Shown one piece after another: positions 1-7,657 of a DNA stretch of 11,496 bases. Numbering within the stretch: the stretch's first letter is position 1; every line of letters begins with the position of its first letter. Location: contig JAGGWL010000351.1 in the NCBI GenBank assembly GCA_021157555.1, positions 1-11,496 of the forward strand. Reading direction: 5' to 3'. This DNA is from Deltaproteobacteria bacterium. Lineage in GTDB: Bacteria; Desulfobacterota; Desulfobacteria; Desulfobacterales; BuS5. The notes under the pieces are model-generated. The model saw only the letters and a list, made by a program, of their open reading frames with translations, did no database searches and had not been told where the DNA came from. The translations under genes and the position numbers were made by a program.

Positions 1-2804
1 AGCTCTACTTTAAATCTCAACAGGAAATGATTGCTTCTTTTAATGATTTTCCAGGCGCTATTGAACATACCATTGAAATTGCAAATAGATGCAATAATAT
101 AGAATTTGATTTCAAAACATATCATTTCCCAAAATTTGTTACTTCTTCAGAGCAGACTGTAGATAAAATTTTTGAGCAAAAGGTAAAAGACGGCTATAAG
201 CAGCGCTGGGAAACGATTTCAAAAAAGAATCCTGATCTTGATAAAACAGTTTACGAGCAAAGACTCGAATATGAAATTTCTATTATCAATGATATGGGGT
301 TTCCAGGATATTTTTTAATTGTTGCAGATTTTATAAATTATGCCAAAAATAATAATATTCCGATAGGACCGGGCAGAGGGTCAGCCGCAGGAAGCTTGGT
401 TGCCTATTCAATGGGAATCACAGATCTGGATCCATTGGAATATGGCCTTATTTTTGAGCGTTTCCTTAATCCTGCCCGTAAAAGCATGCCTGATATAGAT
501 GTTGATATCTGCATTAACGGCCGGGAAAAAGTTTTTCAATATGTTGTTGAAAAATATGGCGGCGGTGACTATGTAGCTCAAATCATTACTTTTGGTAAGC
601 TGAAAACGAGAGCCGTAATCAGGGATGTAGGCCGTGCTCTTGGCATACCATTAAGAGAAGTCGACTCAATCGCAAAAATGGTTCCTGATGTTTTGGATAT
701 AAGTCTGAGTGATGCTCTGGAACAGGAACCCAAAATCACAGCACTCGCCGAAACTAAACCTGAAATAAATAATCTCATACAGATCTGCCGTGTACTTGAA
801 GGACTGACCAGACATGCATCAACTCATGCCGCAGGAGTTGTTATAGCAGATAAGCCGCTGGTTGAATATCTGCCCCTTTACAAAGGGAAAAAGGGCGAGG
901 TTGTAACCCAGTTTAGTATGAAATATGTCGAAAAAATCGGGCTGGTTAAATTCGATTTTTTAGGACTTAGAAATCTCACAGTCATTGCAGAAGCGATTTC
1001 CTTGATTGAGCAGCAGGAAAAAACTGCTCCTGATGTTTTAAATCTTGATCTTGGAGATCAGGATACATATCGTCTTCTTTCATCCGGTGAGACCAAAGGA
1101 GTCTTTCAACTGGAAAGCTCTGGAATGAGGGATCTTCTTGTCAGACTAAAACCTGAGTGTTTTGAGGATATTATCGCACTTGTCGCCCTTTATAGACCTG
1201 GTCCTCTTGAAAGTGGCATGGTGACTGATTTTGTGGAAAGAAAGCATGGCAGAAAATCAGTCGAATATCTCCTTCCGGAGCTGGAGCCGATTCTCAAAGA
1301 GACCTATGGAGTAATCGTCTATCAGGAGCAGGTCATGAAAATTGCCAGTGTTTTGGCTGACTATTCGATGTCCGAGGCTGATGATTTAAGAAAAGCCATG
1401 GGGAAAAAAATTCCTGAAATCCTGGCAAAGCATAGAGAACGGTTCATGAAAGGAGCCGAGAAGAATAATCTAAATCCAGGCAAGGCCGGTATGCTTTTTG
1501 ATTTAATTGAAAAATTCGGAGGCTACGGGTTTAACAAATCCCACAGCGCGGCTTATGCCTTAATCGCATTTCAGACCGCCTTTCTTAAAGCTCACTATCC
1601 AGTGGAACTGATGGCTGCACTGCTTACCAGCGAAATGCATAATCTTGATCATGTTGTAAAATATATTGATGAATGCCGTACCCAGGGAATTACAGTGCTG
1701 CCGCCGGATATCAATGAAAGCAATCGTGATTTTATAATCAAGGATGGTGAAATTCGATTTGGACTTGTAGCAGTAAAAAATGTTGGTGAAGGTGCAATTG
1801 AATCTATTTGTAAAACACGCGAACAAGGACCGTTTCTCTCGATTTTTGATTTATGTGAACGGGTTGCTTTAAAAAAGGTTAATAAAAGAGTTCTGGAAAG
1901 TCTTATTAACTGCGGAACTTTTGATTCCATGGGAGATTTTAGAAGCAGCATGTCTGCTGTTCTGGAAGAGGCTCTTGGTTACGGCCAGCGGGTACAAAAA
2001 GAAAAAGTCGACCGTCAGATGAGCCTGTTTGATATGGGCAACCACGCTGGCAAGGCCATTAACAGCCCTAAACTCCCAATAATAGAAGAATGGGATAACC
2101 AACAGCTTTTAACGCTTGAAAAAGAAGCGCTGGGTTTTTATATATCAGGCCACCCTTTATCCAAATATCAGGAGATTATAGATAAGTTTACTGATGCAGA
2201 TACGGTTTCGATTAAAGAAAAAAAAGAAGGCTCTGCTGTCAGGATAGGCGGAATAATATCTAAGATTAAAACCATAAGAACAAAAAAAGGCGAATTGATG
2301 GCATTTATAGCAGTGGAAGATATGCTTGGTTCAATTGAAATAACCGTCTTTTCGTCAGTTTATATAGCAGCTTGCGATCTTTTAGTCATTGATACGCCAG
2401 TCCTGATTCAGGGGCAGATAGAAAAGGATGAAAACAACATAAAAATTCTTGCTGATACAATTATATCAATGGATCAGGCCGAAGAAACATGGACAGCAAG
2501 CATTCATTTTAATTTGCAGCTTAATGAAACGAAAAAAAATCTTCTTGTTAAACTCAGGGATATTGTGAAAAGATATCCCGGTACATGCAATGGCTTTATA
2601 CATCTTCTTGATGATAAAAAAACCGATACCATTTTTTCAATTTCCAATCACTTGCAGGTAAGGGTCTGCAAGGCATTAATCAGGGAGGTTAATTTGCTGA
2701 CAGGATATGATTCTGTTAAAACCGTATGCAGCCCCACAAAATTAGTTCCGAAAAAGAATGGTTATCGGGGGAATAATCAAAAAAGGAGATATCATAATGC
2801 CTGA
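1..2804 (+). CDS. dnaE: DNA polymerase III subunit alpha (5'-truncated by window edge)
   Basis: Catalytic subunit of the replicative DNA polymerase, which extends primed DNA in the replisome. The open frame runs from the window edge (full codons from base 3, reading LYFKSQQEM), so the ATG at 27 is internal and the real start lies upstream. About 930 residues are visible against a usual ~1160, so the N-terminal PHP domain is what is missing. Seen in order: the GPGRGSAAGSLVAY palm motif near 370-410; the catalytic aspartates of PDIDVDI at 498 and 504; the third aspartate in KFDFLGLR at 954; the fingers region with YGFNKSHSAAYAL near 1526-1560; a helix-hairpin-helix-like part near 1780-1930; a beta-clamp-binding pentapeptide QMSLF at 2016-2030; and an OB-fold region at about 2230-2480. 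The C-terminal tau-binding part is poorly conserved, as is usual. No internal stop or frameshift. It overlaps the start of the next gene by 8 bp. Identification is secure. Confidence 0.98.
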   Translation, partial: LYFKSQQEMIASFNDFPGAIEHTIEIANRCNNIEFDFKTYHFPKFVTSSEQTVDKIFEQKVKDGYKQRWETISKKNPDLDKTVYEQRLEYEISIINDMGFPGYFLIVADFINYAKNNNIPIGPGRGSAAGSLVAYSMGITDLDPLEYGLIFERFLNPARKSMPDIDVDICINGREKVFQYVVEKYGGGDYVAQIITFGKLKTRAVIRDVGRALGIPLREVDSIAKMVPDVLDISLSDALEQEPKITALAETKPEINNLIQICRVLEGLTRHASTHAAGVVIADKPLVEYLPLYKGKKGEVVTQFSMKYVEKIGLVKFDFLGLRNLTVIAEAISLIEQQEKTAPDVLNLDLGDQDTYRLLSSGETKGVFQLESSGMRDLLVRLKPECFEDIIALVALYRPGPLESGMVTDFVERKHGRKSVEYLLPELEPILKETYGVIVYQEQVMKIASVLADYSMSEADDLRKAMGKKIPEILAKHRERFMKGAEKNNLNPGKAGMLFDLIEKFGGYGFNKSHSAAYALIAFQTAFLKAHYPVELMAALLTSEMHNLDHVVKYIDECRTQGITVLPPDINESNRDFIIKDGEIRFGLVAVKNVGEGAIESICKTREQGPFLSIFDLCERVALKKVNKRVLESLINCGTFDSMGDFRSSMSAVLEEALGYGQRVQKEKVDRQMSLFDMGNHAGKAINSPKLPIIEEWDNQQLLTLEKEALGFYISGHPLSKYQEIIDKFTDADTVSIKEKKEGSAVRIGGIISKIKTIRTKKGELMAFIAVEDMLGSIEITVFSSVYIAACDLLVIDTPVLIQGQIEKDENNIKILADTIISMDQAEETWTASIHFNLQLNETKKNLLVKLRDIVKRYPGTCNGFIHLLDDKKTDTIFSISNHLQVRVCKALIREVNLLTGYDSVKTVCSPTKLVPKKNGYRGNNQKRRYHNA
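2784..2788 (+). promoter_or_regulatory. Ribosome binding site of manC inside dnaE
   Basis: AGGAG lies within the last codons of dnaE, 8 nt before the ATG at 2797. It decides that ATG over the in-frame ATG at 2758, and it implies that ribosomes terminating on dnaE are close to the restart site. Confidence 0.8.
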
Positions 2805-4164
2805 TTATAATTCCGGGAGGATAAACACTTATGCAATTTTACTGGCAGGAGGTACCGGAACACGTTTATGGCCTGTTTCAAGAGAGCTTTACCCCAAACA
2901 ACTGGTTAGATTCACAGGCGAAGATTCACTGATTCAAAGTACAATAAAAAGACTTTTACCAGTATTGAACAAGGAAAAAATCAGGATAGTCTGTGGTCGA
3001 AAGCATGATCACGAAATTGCAAAACAAATGGATGAAGCCGGTGTAAACTCTGATGGGAAAGTTATTTCGGAACCTTGCGGAAGAAATACGGCACCTGCGA
3101 TTTTACTGGCCGCTTTTGATGTTTTGGCAACAGAAGATGATGCTGTTTTGCTGATTTTTCCGGCTGATCATGTTATAAAAGACGTAAACGAGTTTCATAA
3201 CAAGATTAAAGCAGCTGTACAACTGGCTAAAGAGGGTTCTATTGTAACTTTCGGCATAACTCCTCATTATCCGGAAACAGGATATGGATATATCGAAGGA
3301 TCAGAATCGAATGCGCTATATGATGACGCTCGAAAAATTAAACGTTTTGTTGAAAAACCGGACAAAATTACCGCTGAAAAATATTTAAAAGCAGGTAATT
3401 TTTTCTGGAACAGCGGTATGTTTGCCTTTAAGGCATCTATCCTTATTGAAGAATTTAAAATCTATCAACCCGCTCTTTTGCGAACAATGGAAGAAATATT
3501 CCATAAAAATAAGCCGGTTACTAAAACAGATTATGAACGATTAGAAAATATTTCAATTGATTATGCCATTCTGGAGAAGACAGACAAAGGCGTTGTGCTT
3601 CCTTCGGATTTTGGATGGAGTGATATAGGTTCCTGGAAGTCACTGTATGACTTTCTTGAAAAAGACTCTAACAATAATGTAATCGGTGGCGATGTGATTG
3701 CGCATAATACTGAAAAATGCTTTATCATGGGTCATGAAAGGCTTATTGCTGCCAGTAATCTTGAAAATATTGCTATAATCGAAACCTCGGATTCCGTATT
3801 TATCTCTAACCTTGATAGCAGTCGTGATGTTAAAGCTGTTGTAACAAAACTTAAAGAAAAAGGACGCCCGGAATATTATCAGCATAAATTCGTCCATCAT
3901 CCATGGGGCATAGTAACCAGTCTGGAAGAAAAAAAAGGATATAATGTAAAAAAAATTCTTGTTTACCCTAAAAAAAGTATGGAATTTGCTAATTCAGGCA
4001 TAACAAATCTTACTGTAATTAAAGGCTGCACGGCGATTTCTTCTGGTAGTAACAGCCAAACATGTAAAAAGGGTGAATCTATTACGCTTTCTGATAAAGA
4101 TACTATAAAAATATTAAACAATAACTCAAATCCGCTCTGTATTATTCAGGTGGAGATTGGATAA
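2797..4164 (+). CDS. manC: Mannose-1-phosphate guanylyltransferase with degenerate C-terminal cupin
   Basis: Makes GDP-mannose from mannose-1-phosphate and GTP in the cytoplasm, for polysaccharide or LPS sugars. The start at 2797 is chosen because AGGAG at 2784-2788 sits 8 nt upstream; the in-frame ATG at 2758 lies deeper in dnaE and would add 13 unconserved residues. The protein is 455 aa. Seen: the nucleotidyltransferase signature GGTGTRLWPVSRELYPKQ (residues 18-35), FPADHV around D124, FVEKPD (184-189), FWNSGMFAF, SIDYAILEK and GWSDIGSW. A cupin-like tail starts at HHPWG (367). In bifunctional AlgA/ManC enzymes this tail is a type II phosphomannose isomerase with a His-rich HxHHRxEHW-type metal motif; here the matching stretch (395-410) reads MEFANSGITNLTVIKG without those histidines, and the tail stops early. 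I infer guanylyltransferase activity only. The overlap with dnaE suggests translational coupling, and the following sugar aminotransferase supports a surface-glycan role. Confidence 0.93.
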   Translation: MPDYNSGRINTYAILLAGGTGTRLWPVSRELYPKQLVRFTGEDSLIQSTIKRLLPVLNKEKIRIVCGRKHDHEIAKQMDEAGVNSDGKVISEPCGRNTAPAILLAAFDVLATEDDAVLLIFPADHVIKDVNEFHNKIKAAVQLAKEGSIVTFGITPHYPETGYGYIEGSESNALYDDARKIKRFVEKPDKITAEKYLKAGNFFWNSGMFAFKASILIEEFKIYQPALLRTMEEIFHKNKPVTKTDYERLENISIDYAILEKTDKGVVLPSDFGWSDIGSWKSLYDFLEKDSNNNVIGGDVIAHNTEKCFIMGHERLIAASNLENIAIIETSDSVFISNLDSSRDVKAVVTKLKEKGRPEYYQHKFVHHPWGIVTSLEEKKGYNVKKILVYPKKSMEFANSGITNLTVIKGCTAISSGSNSQTCKKGESITLSDKDTIKILNNNSNPLCIIQVEIG

Positions 4165-4173
4165 TTAATAGAT

Positions 4174-5322
4174 ATGAAAGTACCGCTTCTTGATTTAAAA
4201 AATCAGTATCAAACCATCAAGGATGAAATTCTTGAATCTTTACACGAATTAATTGAAAGCCAGTATTTTATACTTGGACCCCATGTTGAGTCTCTTGAAA
4301 AAGAGATAGCGCTTTATTGCCGGGCCGGGTTTGCAACAGGTGTATCCTCCGGCACTGATGCACTGCTAATTTCGCTTATGGCTGCTGATATAAAACAAGG
4401 AGATACGGTTATTACAATACCTTATACCTTTTTTGCAACACCAGGTTCAATAGCCCGGACAGGAGCAAGAGTTTTATTCGCAGATATTGATCCTGATACC
4501 TATAATATATCGCCACAAAGCATTGAAAAAAAACTTGCAGGGCTTGATGATTCAGAAAAAGCCTCTTTAAAAGCCATAATCCCTGTTCACCTTTATGGAC
4601 AGTGCGCTGAAATGGATGAGATTTTGCAAATCAGCAAAAAATATAATCTTGTCATTATTGAAGATGCTGCCCAGGCCATAGGTGCTGAATATAAAGGAAC
4701 TCGTGCCGGATCTATCGGTGATATGGGATGCTTTTCCTTTTTTCCTTCCAAGAATCTTGGCGCTTTTGGCGATGGGGGCATGGTAACCACAAATTCCGAA
4801 GAACTGCATCATAAACTATGTATACTCAGGGGCCACGGTTCTGATCCTAAATATTATCATAAATTGATTGGGGGAAATTTCAGGCTTGATGCAATTCAGG
4901 CTGCGGTAATCTCCATAAAACTAAAGTATCTTGACCAATGGACAAAAGCCAGGCAACAAAACGCAAACAAGTACAGAGAACTTTTTGCGGAAACGGACCT
5001 GGGCAGCATCATTAAACTGCCGCTTGAAAAAGAAAATCGGCATATATATAATCAGTTCGTTATAAGTTTGAAACAGAACAGAGATGAACTGCGGAAATAC
5101 CTGCAGGAAGCAGGCATAGGAACAGAAATTTATTATCCTGTTCCCATGCATCTGCAAGAGTGCTTTGCATATCTGAATTATAAAAAAGGAGATTTCCCTG
5201 AATCAGAATATGCAGCAGAGCATACCCTGGCACTCCCGATTTACCCCGAGCTATCCGATGACCAAATAGAGTATGTGGTCACAATTATCAAGGAATTTTA
5301 TACTAAAGGTATTAAATTCTAA
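4174..5322 (+). CDS. DegT/DnrJ/EryC1/StrS-family PLP-dependent sugar aminotransferase
   Basis: Predicted to transfer an amino group, normally from glutamate, to a keto-sugar nucleotide, giving an amino sugar for O-antigen, capsule or glycan. The protein is 382 aa, the usual length. Seen: N-terminal PLLDLKNQY and the FILGPHVESLE region; the cofactor-phosphate loop GVSSGTDALLISL; TIPYTFFATPGSIARTG; IPVHLYGQ; EDAAQAIGAEYKG with D164, expected to contact the PLP pyridine nitrogen; and FFPSKNLGAFGDGG with K193 as the Schiff-base lysine. GGNFRLDAIQAA and the C-terminal EIYYPVPMHLQ and LALPIYPELSDDQI follow the WbpE/EryC1-like branch. It starts 9 nt after manC, with a weak distant Shine-Dalgarno (GGAG at 4152-4155), so it is likely co-transcribed. 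The exact substrate cannot be read from the sequence; WbpE-like UDP-3-keto sugars are one candidate. Its stop overlaps the convergent SDR gene. Confidence 0.92.
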   Translation: MKVPLLDLKNQYQTIKDEILESLHELIESQYFILGPHVESLEKEIALYCRAGFATGVSSGTDALLISLMAADIKQGDTVITIPYTFFATPGSIARTGARVLFADIDPDTYNISPQSIEKKLAGLDDSEKASLKAIIPVHLYGQCAEMDEILQISKKYNLVIIEDAAQAIGAEYKGTRAGSIGDMGCFSFFPSKNLGAFGDGGMVTTNSEELHHKLCILRGHGSDPKYYHKLIGGNFRLDAIQAAVISIKLKYLDQWTKARQQNANKYRELFAETDLGSIIKLPLEKENRHIYNQFVISLKQNRDELRKYLQEAGIGTEIYYPVPMHLQECFAYLNYKKGDFPESEYAAEHTLALPIYPELSDDQIEYVVTIIKEFYTKGIKF

Positions 5323-6082
5323 TACCACCGCTGGCATCAATTGTAATACCGGTAATCAGTTCATTTTCTATAATATAAAGAGCTGTATGAGCTATTTCTT
5401 CAGGTTCACCCATCCGGCCGATTGGAATTATTTTTTCCCACTTGGCAAGAGCTTCCGATTTCATATCTTGCATAACCATAGGTGTTGCTATAAATCCGGG
5501 AGCAATCGCGGCGGATCTAATTTTATATTTGGCAAGTTCTTTTGACCAGACAACAGTCATTGCAGAGACACCGGCTTTTGCAGCACTGTAATTAGTTTGC
5601 CCCATATTCCCATGTCTGGCAATTGATGACATCGGGATTATAACCCCTCCGTTTCCGCAATTAATCATTTGTACGGCAGCTTCACGTCCACTAAGAAATA
5701 CTCCCGTCAGATTAACGTTGATAATAGCCTGCCATTGATCAAGTGCCATTTTTTTGACAACTTTTTTTGTCTCTTTATCGGCTTTTACAAAAACTCCGTC
5801 ACGAAGAATACCCGCATTCAGTACAGCCACATCCAAGCGTCCGGTATCGTCAACTATTTTTTGCATCAATGCTTCAACATCGGCTTCCTTTGAAACATCA
5901 CAAGGAATTCCTATTGCCTTGCCGCCATTATCAATAATCTTTTTTACAGCTTCATCAATTGCTGCTCCAGGCACATCTGTGATAATCGACGTTGCACCCT
6001 TGGATGCAAATAATTCGGCCATAGCAAAGCCAATTCCCCTGGCGCTTCCAGTTACAACAGCTATTTTACCATTTAAATCCAT
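5312..6082 (-). CDS. Short-chain dehydrogenase/reductase, FabG-like
   Basis: NAD(P)H-dependent oxidoreductase of the classical SDR family, 256 aa, cytoplasmic, soluble. Seen: the cofactor-binding glycine motif TGSARGIG (residues 11-18), LNAG in place of the usual NNAG, a VNLTGVFL helix, and the catalytic triad S152-Y165-K169 within SSIARHGNMGQTNYSAAK, then PGFIATPM and the end SGGIRI. A Lys-rich insertion (KADKETKKVVKK) precedes the VNLTG helix, as in a subgroup of FabG-like reductases I recall from Desulfobacteria. Annotation as 3-oxoacyl-ACP reductase would be a default; an acyl-CoA or other hydroxy substrate is equally possible. The start is well supported: AGGAG on the minus strand (6089-6093) lies 6 nt before the ATG. 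The gene stands alone, transcribed toward the aminotransferase, and divergent from hisB. Confidence 0.9.
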   Translation of the reverse strand: MDLNGKIAVVTGSARGIGFAMAELFASKGATSIITDVPGAAIDEAVKKIIDNGGKAIGIPCDVSKEADVEALMQKIVDDTGRLDVAVLNAGILRDGVFVKADKETKKVVKKMALDQWQAIINVNLTGVFLSGREAAVQMINCGNGGVIIPMSSIARHGNMGQTNYSAAKAGVSAMTVVWSKELAKYKIRSAAIAPGFIATPMVMQDMKSEALAKWEKIIPIGRMGEPEEIAHTALYIIENELITGITIDASGGIRI

Positions 6083-6113
6083 GTATGACTCCTTTTAATT
6101 AAATTTTAAAATA

Positions 6114-6185
6114 TGAACAGTTTGACAATATAGTTTTAAATACTTAAAATTAGATTAATTGTCAATTTCATTTTTTACATGTTCA
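6114..6185. promoter_or_regulatory. Nested inverted repeats in the SDR-hisB divergent intergenic region
   Basis: Two nested dyads are visible: TGAACA (6114-6119) with TGTTCA (6180-6185), and TTGACAAT (6122-6129) with ATTGTCAA (6158-6165). The inner left half is the -35 of a hisB-facing promoter; the inner right half reads as TTGACA on the minus strand and could be the -35 for the SDR gene, although the matching -10 is poor. They could be operator half-sites, but AT-rich DNA yields short dyads by chance. Confidence 0.3.
6122..6150 (+). promoter_or_regulatory. Candidate sigma-70-type promoter, upstream one of two facing hisB
   Basis: A consensus -35 TTGACA (6122-6127) and TAAAAT (6145-6150) are separated by 17 nt. 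This would give a transcript with a leader of roughly 110 nt ahead of hisB. The -35 is part of an 8-bp dyad with 6158-6165. Confidence 0.5.
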
Positions 6186-6192
6186 AATCATC

Positions 6193-6221
6193 TTGACTTT
6201 TTAAGATAAATAAAATATAAT
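6193..6221 (+). promoter_or_regulatory. Probable main sigma-70-type promoter of hisB
   Basis: TTGACT (6193-6198) and a perfect TATAAT (6216-6221) are separated by the ideal 17 nt. The predicted transcript start near 6228 leaves a leader of about 40 nt before the hisB ATG. Confidence 0.65.
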
Positions 6222-6266
6222 TTATTAATTAAAGCTTTTTTAAAAAAGGGTCGTATCCCATAAACT

Positions 6267-6854
6267 ATGAAACGCGTCGCTTCCACTAAACGTAATACCA
6301 CTGAAACACAAATCAGCATGGAATTATGCCTGGATGGGCAAGGCAATAGTTCCATATCTACGGGCATTGCGTTTTTTGACCATATGCTTACATTGTTTGC
6401 AGCTCATGGCTTTTTTGACCTTAACCTTGTTGCATCAGGAGATCTGGATGTTGATTCGCATCATACAGTTGAGGACGTCGGTTTGGTATTTGGAGAATCT
6501 GTAAACAAAGCCCTTGGTGACAGAAAGGGGATCAAGCGTTATGGGTATGCGGTTACCCCTATGGATGATGCACTGACTTCGGTAGTTATTGACCTTTCAA
6601 AACGTCCGTTTCTTGTATATAATATCCCGCCTGGAATTAATGCAGCATGCAATTTTGACATATCGGTTGCTAAAGAATTTTTCAGGGCATTTTCGATTAA
6701 TGCCGGAATGAATCTCCACATAAATGTTTTATATGGTGAGAACCAGCATCATATACTTGAGTCAATATTTAAATCTACAGGAAGAGCCCTTGATCAGGCA
6801 TCGACTCACGATAAACGTATCAGGGATGTTCTTTCTACAAAAGGTTCCTTATAA
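6267..6854 (+). CDS. hisB: Imidazoleglycerol-phosphate dehydratase
   Basis: Dehydrates imidazole-glycerol phosphate to imidazole-acetol phosphate in histidine biosynthesis. At 195 aa it is the monofunctional form, without the N-terminal histidinol-phosphatase domain found in E. coli. Seen: FFDHMLTLFAAH, the metal-binding HHTVED (H65, H66, E69, D70), GDRKGIKRYG, MDDAL, and the second metal motif HHILE (H161, H162, E165) followed by FKSTGRALDQA. Together they form the two-fold repeated Mn-binding fold of the family. The ATG at 6267 gives the expected N-terminus; only a weak, distant AAGGG (6246-6250) is seen as ribosome binding site. Two candidate promoters lie just upstream. It starts a group with a lipoprotein gene and hisA. 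Confidence 0.97.
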   Translation: MKRVASTKRNTTETQISMELCLDGQGNSSISTGIAFFDHMLTLFAAHGFFDLNLVASGDLDVDSHHTVEDVGLVFGESVNKALGDRKGIKRYGYAVTPMDDALTSVVIDLSKRPFLVYNIPPGINAACNFDISVAKEFFRAFSINAGMNLHINVLYGENQHHILESIFKSTGRALDQASTHDKRIRDVLSTKGSL

Positions 6855-6857
6855 CCA

Positions 6858-6937
6858 GCATGCCCTGTCGGGCACAACAAAAAATGAAAGTGCAGTAGAG
6901 ACAAGGCATGCCTTGTCTCTACAACTTTAGGCATTTT
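6858..6937. repeat. Palindromic repeat region between hisB and the lipoprotein gene
   Basis: The core is a perfect 28-bp palindrome (6895-6922, centre GGCATGCC). Its arms extend imperfectly outward: AAAATG and AAAG (6881-6890) face CTTT (6925-6928) and CATTTT (6932-6937). A small hairpin, TGCCC-TGTC-GGGCA (6861-6874), precedes it. GCATGCCCTGTC (6858-6869) recurs with 11/12 identity as GCATGCCTTGTC (6906-6917), so the two parts look related. No T-run follows either stem, so this is not a standard intrinsic terminator. A dispersed palindromic (REP/MITE-like) repeat is the likeliest reading. Confidence 0.7.
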
Positions 6938-6967
6938 CATATAAAAAATACTCCGGTGATTATATTT

Positions 6968-7657
6968 ATGAAACCAACAGCCACTATAAAAAAGATGCCA
7001 TACAAGCTGCTGGCATGCATAAGTTTACTGTTTTTTTCAGCCTGCGCAACGCAAGTCGATGAACCGATTAAATTATCAGGGACAGTCAATATTAAAAGAC
7101 TGCTGATTCTACCTTTTAAAAATATGTCCGCTATTTATGGGGAATCAAATTCCCTGAAATCTCCTTTGAGCGGGCGAGTCTACCTAACAGGGGAAGTGCC
7201 GGAAGGTGCAACCGATTTCCTTACAAAAAATCTCAAAGCGCTAATAAAAAGCCGTACTGTTTTTACAGTATTACCGGAAAATCTTGCTAATAACCTGTTA
7301 TCCAGTTCCATAGCCGGCAATAAAGAGATGCAATCGGAACGGGGACTTTTAATAGAAGCTGGACGTTTTGCTGACGCTGATGTCGTACTTGCCGGATATC
7401 TTTATCGTTTCAAACAACGAGTAGGAACAAGCTATGCCGCTGAATCACCTGCTTCAGTTGCTTTTGGTATTCACCTGATCAATGTATCTGACGGTAGAAT
7501 CTTATGGTCAGGTCATATTGACGAAACTCAACATTCTTTAAGCGATAATCTTTTTGAAATAGGTTTTTTTTTTAAGAGGGGGGCAAAATGGGCCACCTCG
7601 GAAGAGATGGCTGTCTCCGGTCTTGAAGAGCTCATTAAAACATTCCCAAAATCATGA
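6968..7657 (+). CDS. Putative outer-membrane lipoprotein of unknown function
   Basis: I do not recognise a characterised family. From the ATG at 6968 (GGTGA at 6955-6959, 8 nt upstream) the protein is 229 aa. An in-frame ATG at 6908 lies inside the palindrome and would add a non-signal-like extension. The N-terminus is a lipoprotein signal: Lys residues, a hydrophobic run (LLACISLLFF) and SAC with C26 as the likely lipidated cysteine. Ala-Thr follows and does not resemble an inner-membrane retention signal, so export to the outer membrane is inferred. The mature part begins RLLILPFKNMS and has alternating segments such as ADADVVLAGYLYRF, SVAFGIHLINVSDGRILWSG and EMAVSGLEELIKTFP. These resemble the N-terminal alpha/beta fold of CsgG/LpoB/TolB-type periplasmic lipoproteins, by pattern only. 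It overlaps hisA by ATGA, so it is translated in the his group with no obvious link to histidine. Confidence 0.85.
   Translation: MKPTATIKKMPYKLLACISLLFFSACATQVDEPIKLSGTVNIKRLLILPFKNMSAIYGESNSLKSPLSGRVYLTGEVPEGATDFLTKNLKALIKSRTVFTVLPENLANNLLSSSIAGNKEMQSERGLLIEAGRFADADVVLAGYLYRFKQRVGTSYAAESPASVAFGIHLINVSDGRILWSGHIDETQHSLSDNLFEIGFFFKRGAKWATSEEMAVSGLEELIKTFPKS

Noticed and set aside
27..29. ATG at 27 as the start of dnaE
   Set aside because: The frame is open to the window edge and the preceding residues (LYFKSQQE) match the conserved alpha-subunit sequence, so the gene is cut by the window.
2758..2796. Upstream ATG at 2758 for manC
   Set aside because: It lacks a Shine-Dalgarno and lies inside dnaE, while the ATG at 2797 has AGGAG at 8 nt.
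5273..6098. Plus-strand open frames opposite the SDR gene
   Set aside because: They are antisense shadows of a well-supported gene with catalytic motifs and a good ribosome binding site.
6908..6967. Upstream ATG at 6908 for the lipoprotein
   Set aside because: It lies within the palindrome and gives a non-signal-like extension before a clean lipoprotein signal peptide starting at 6968.
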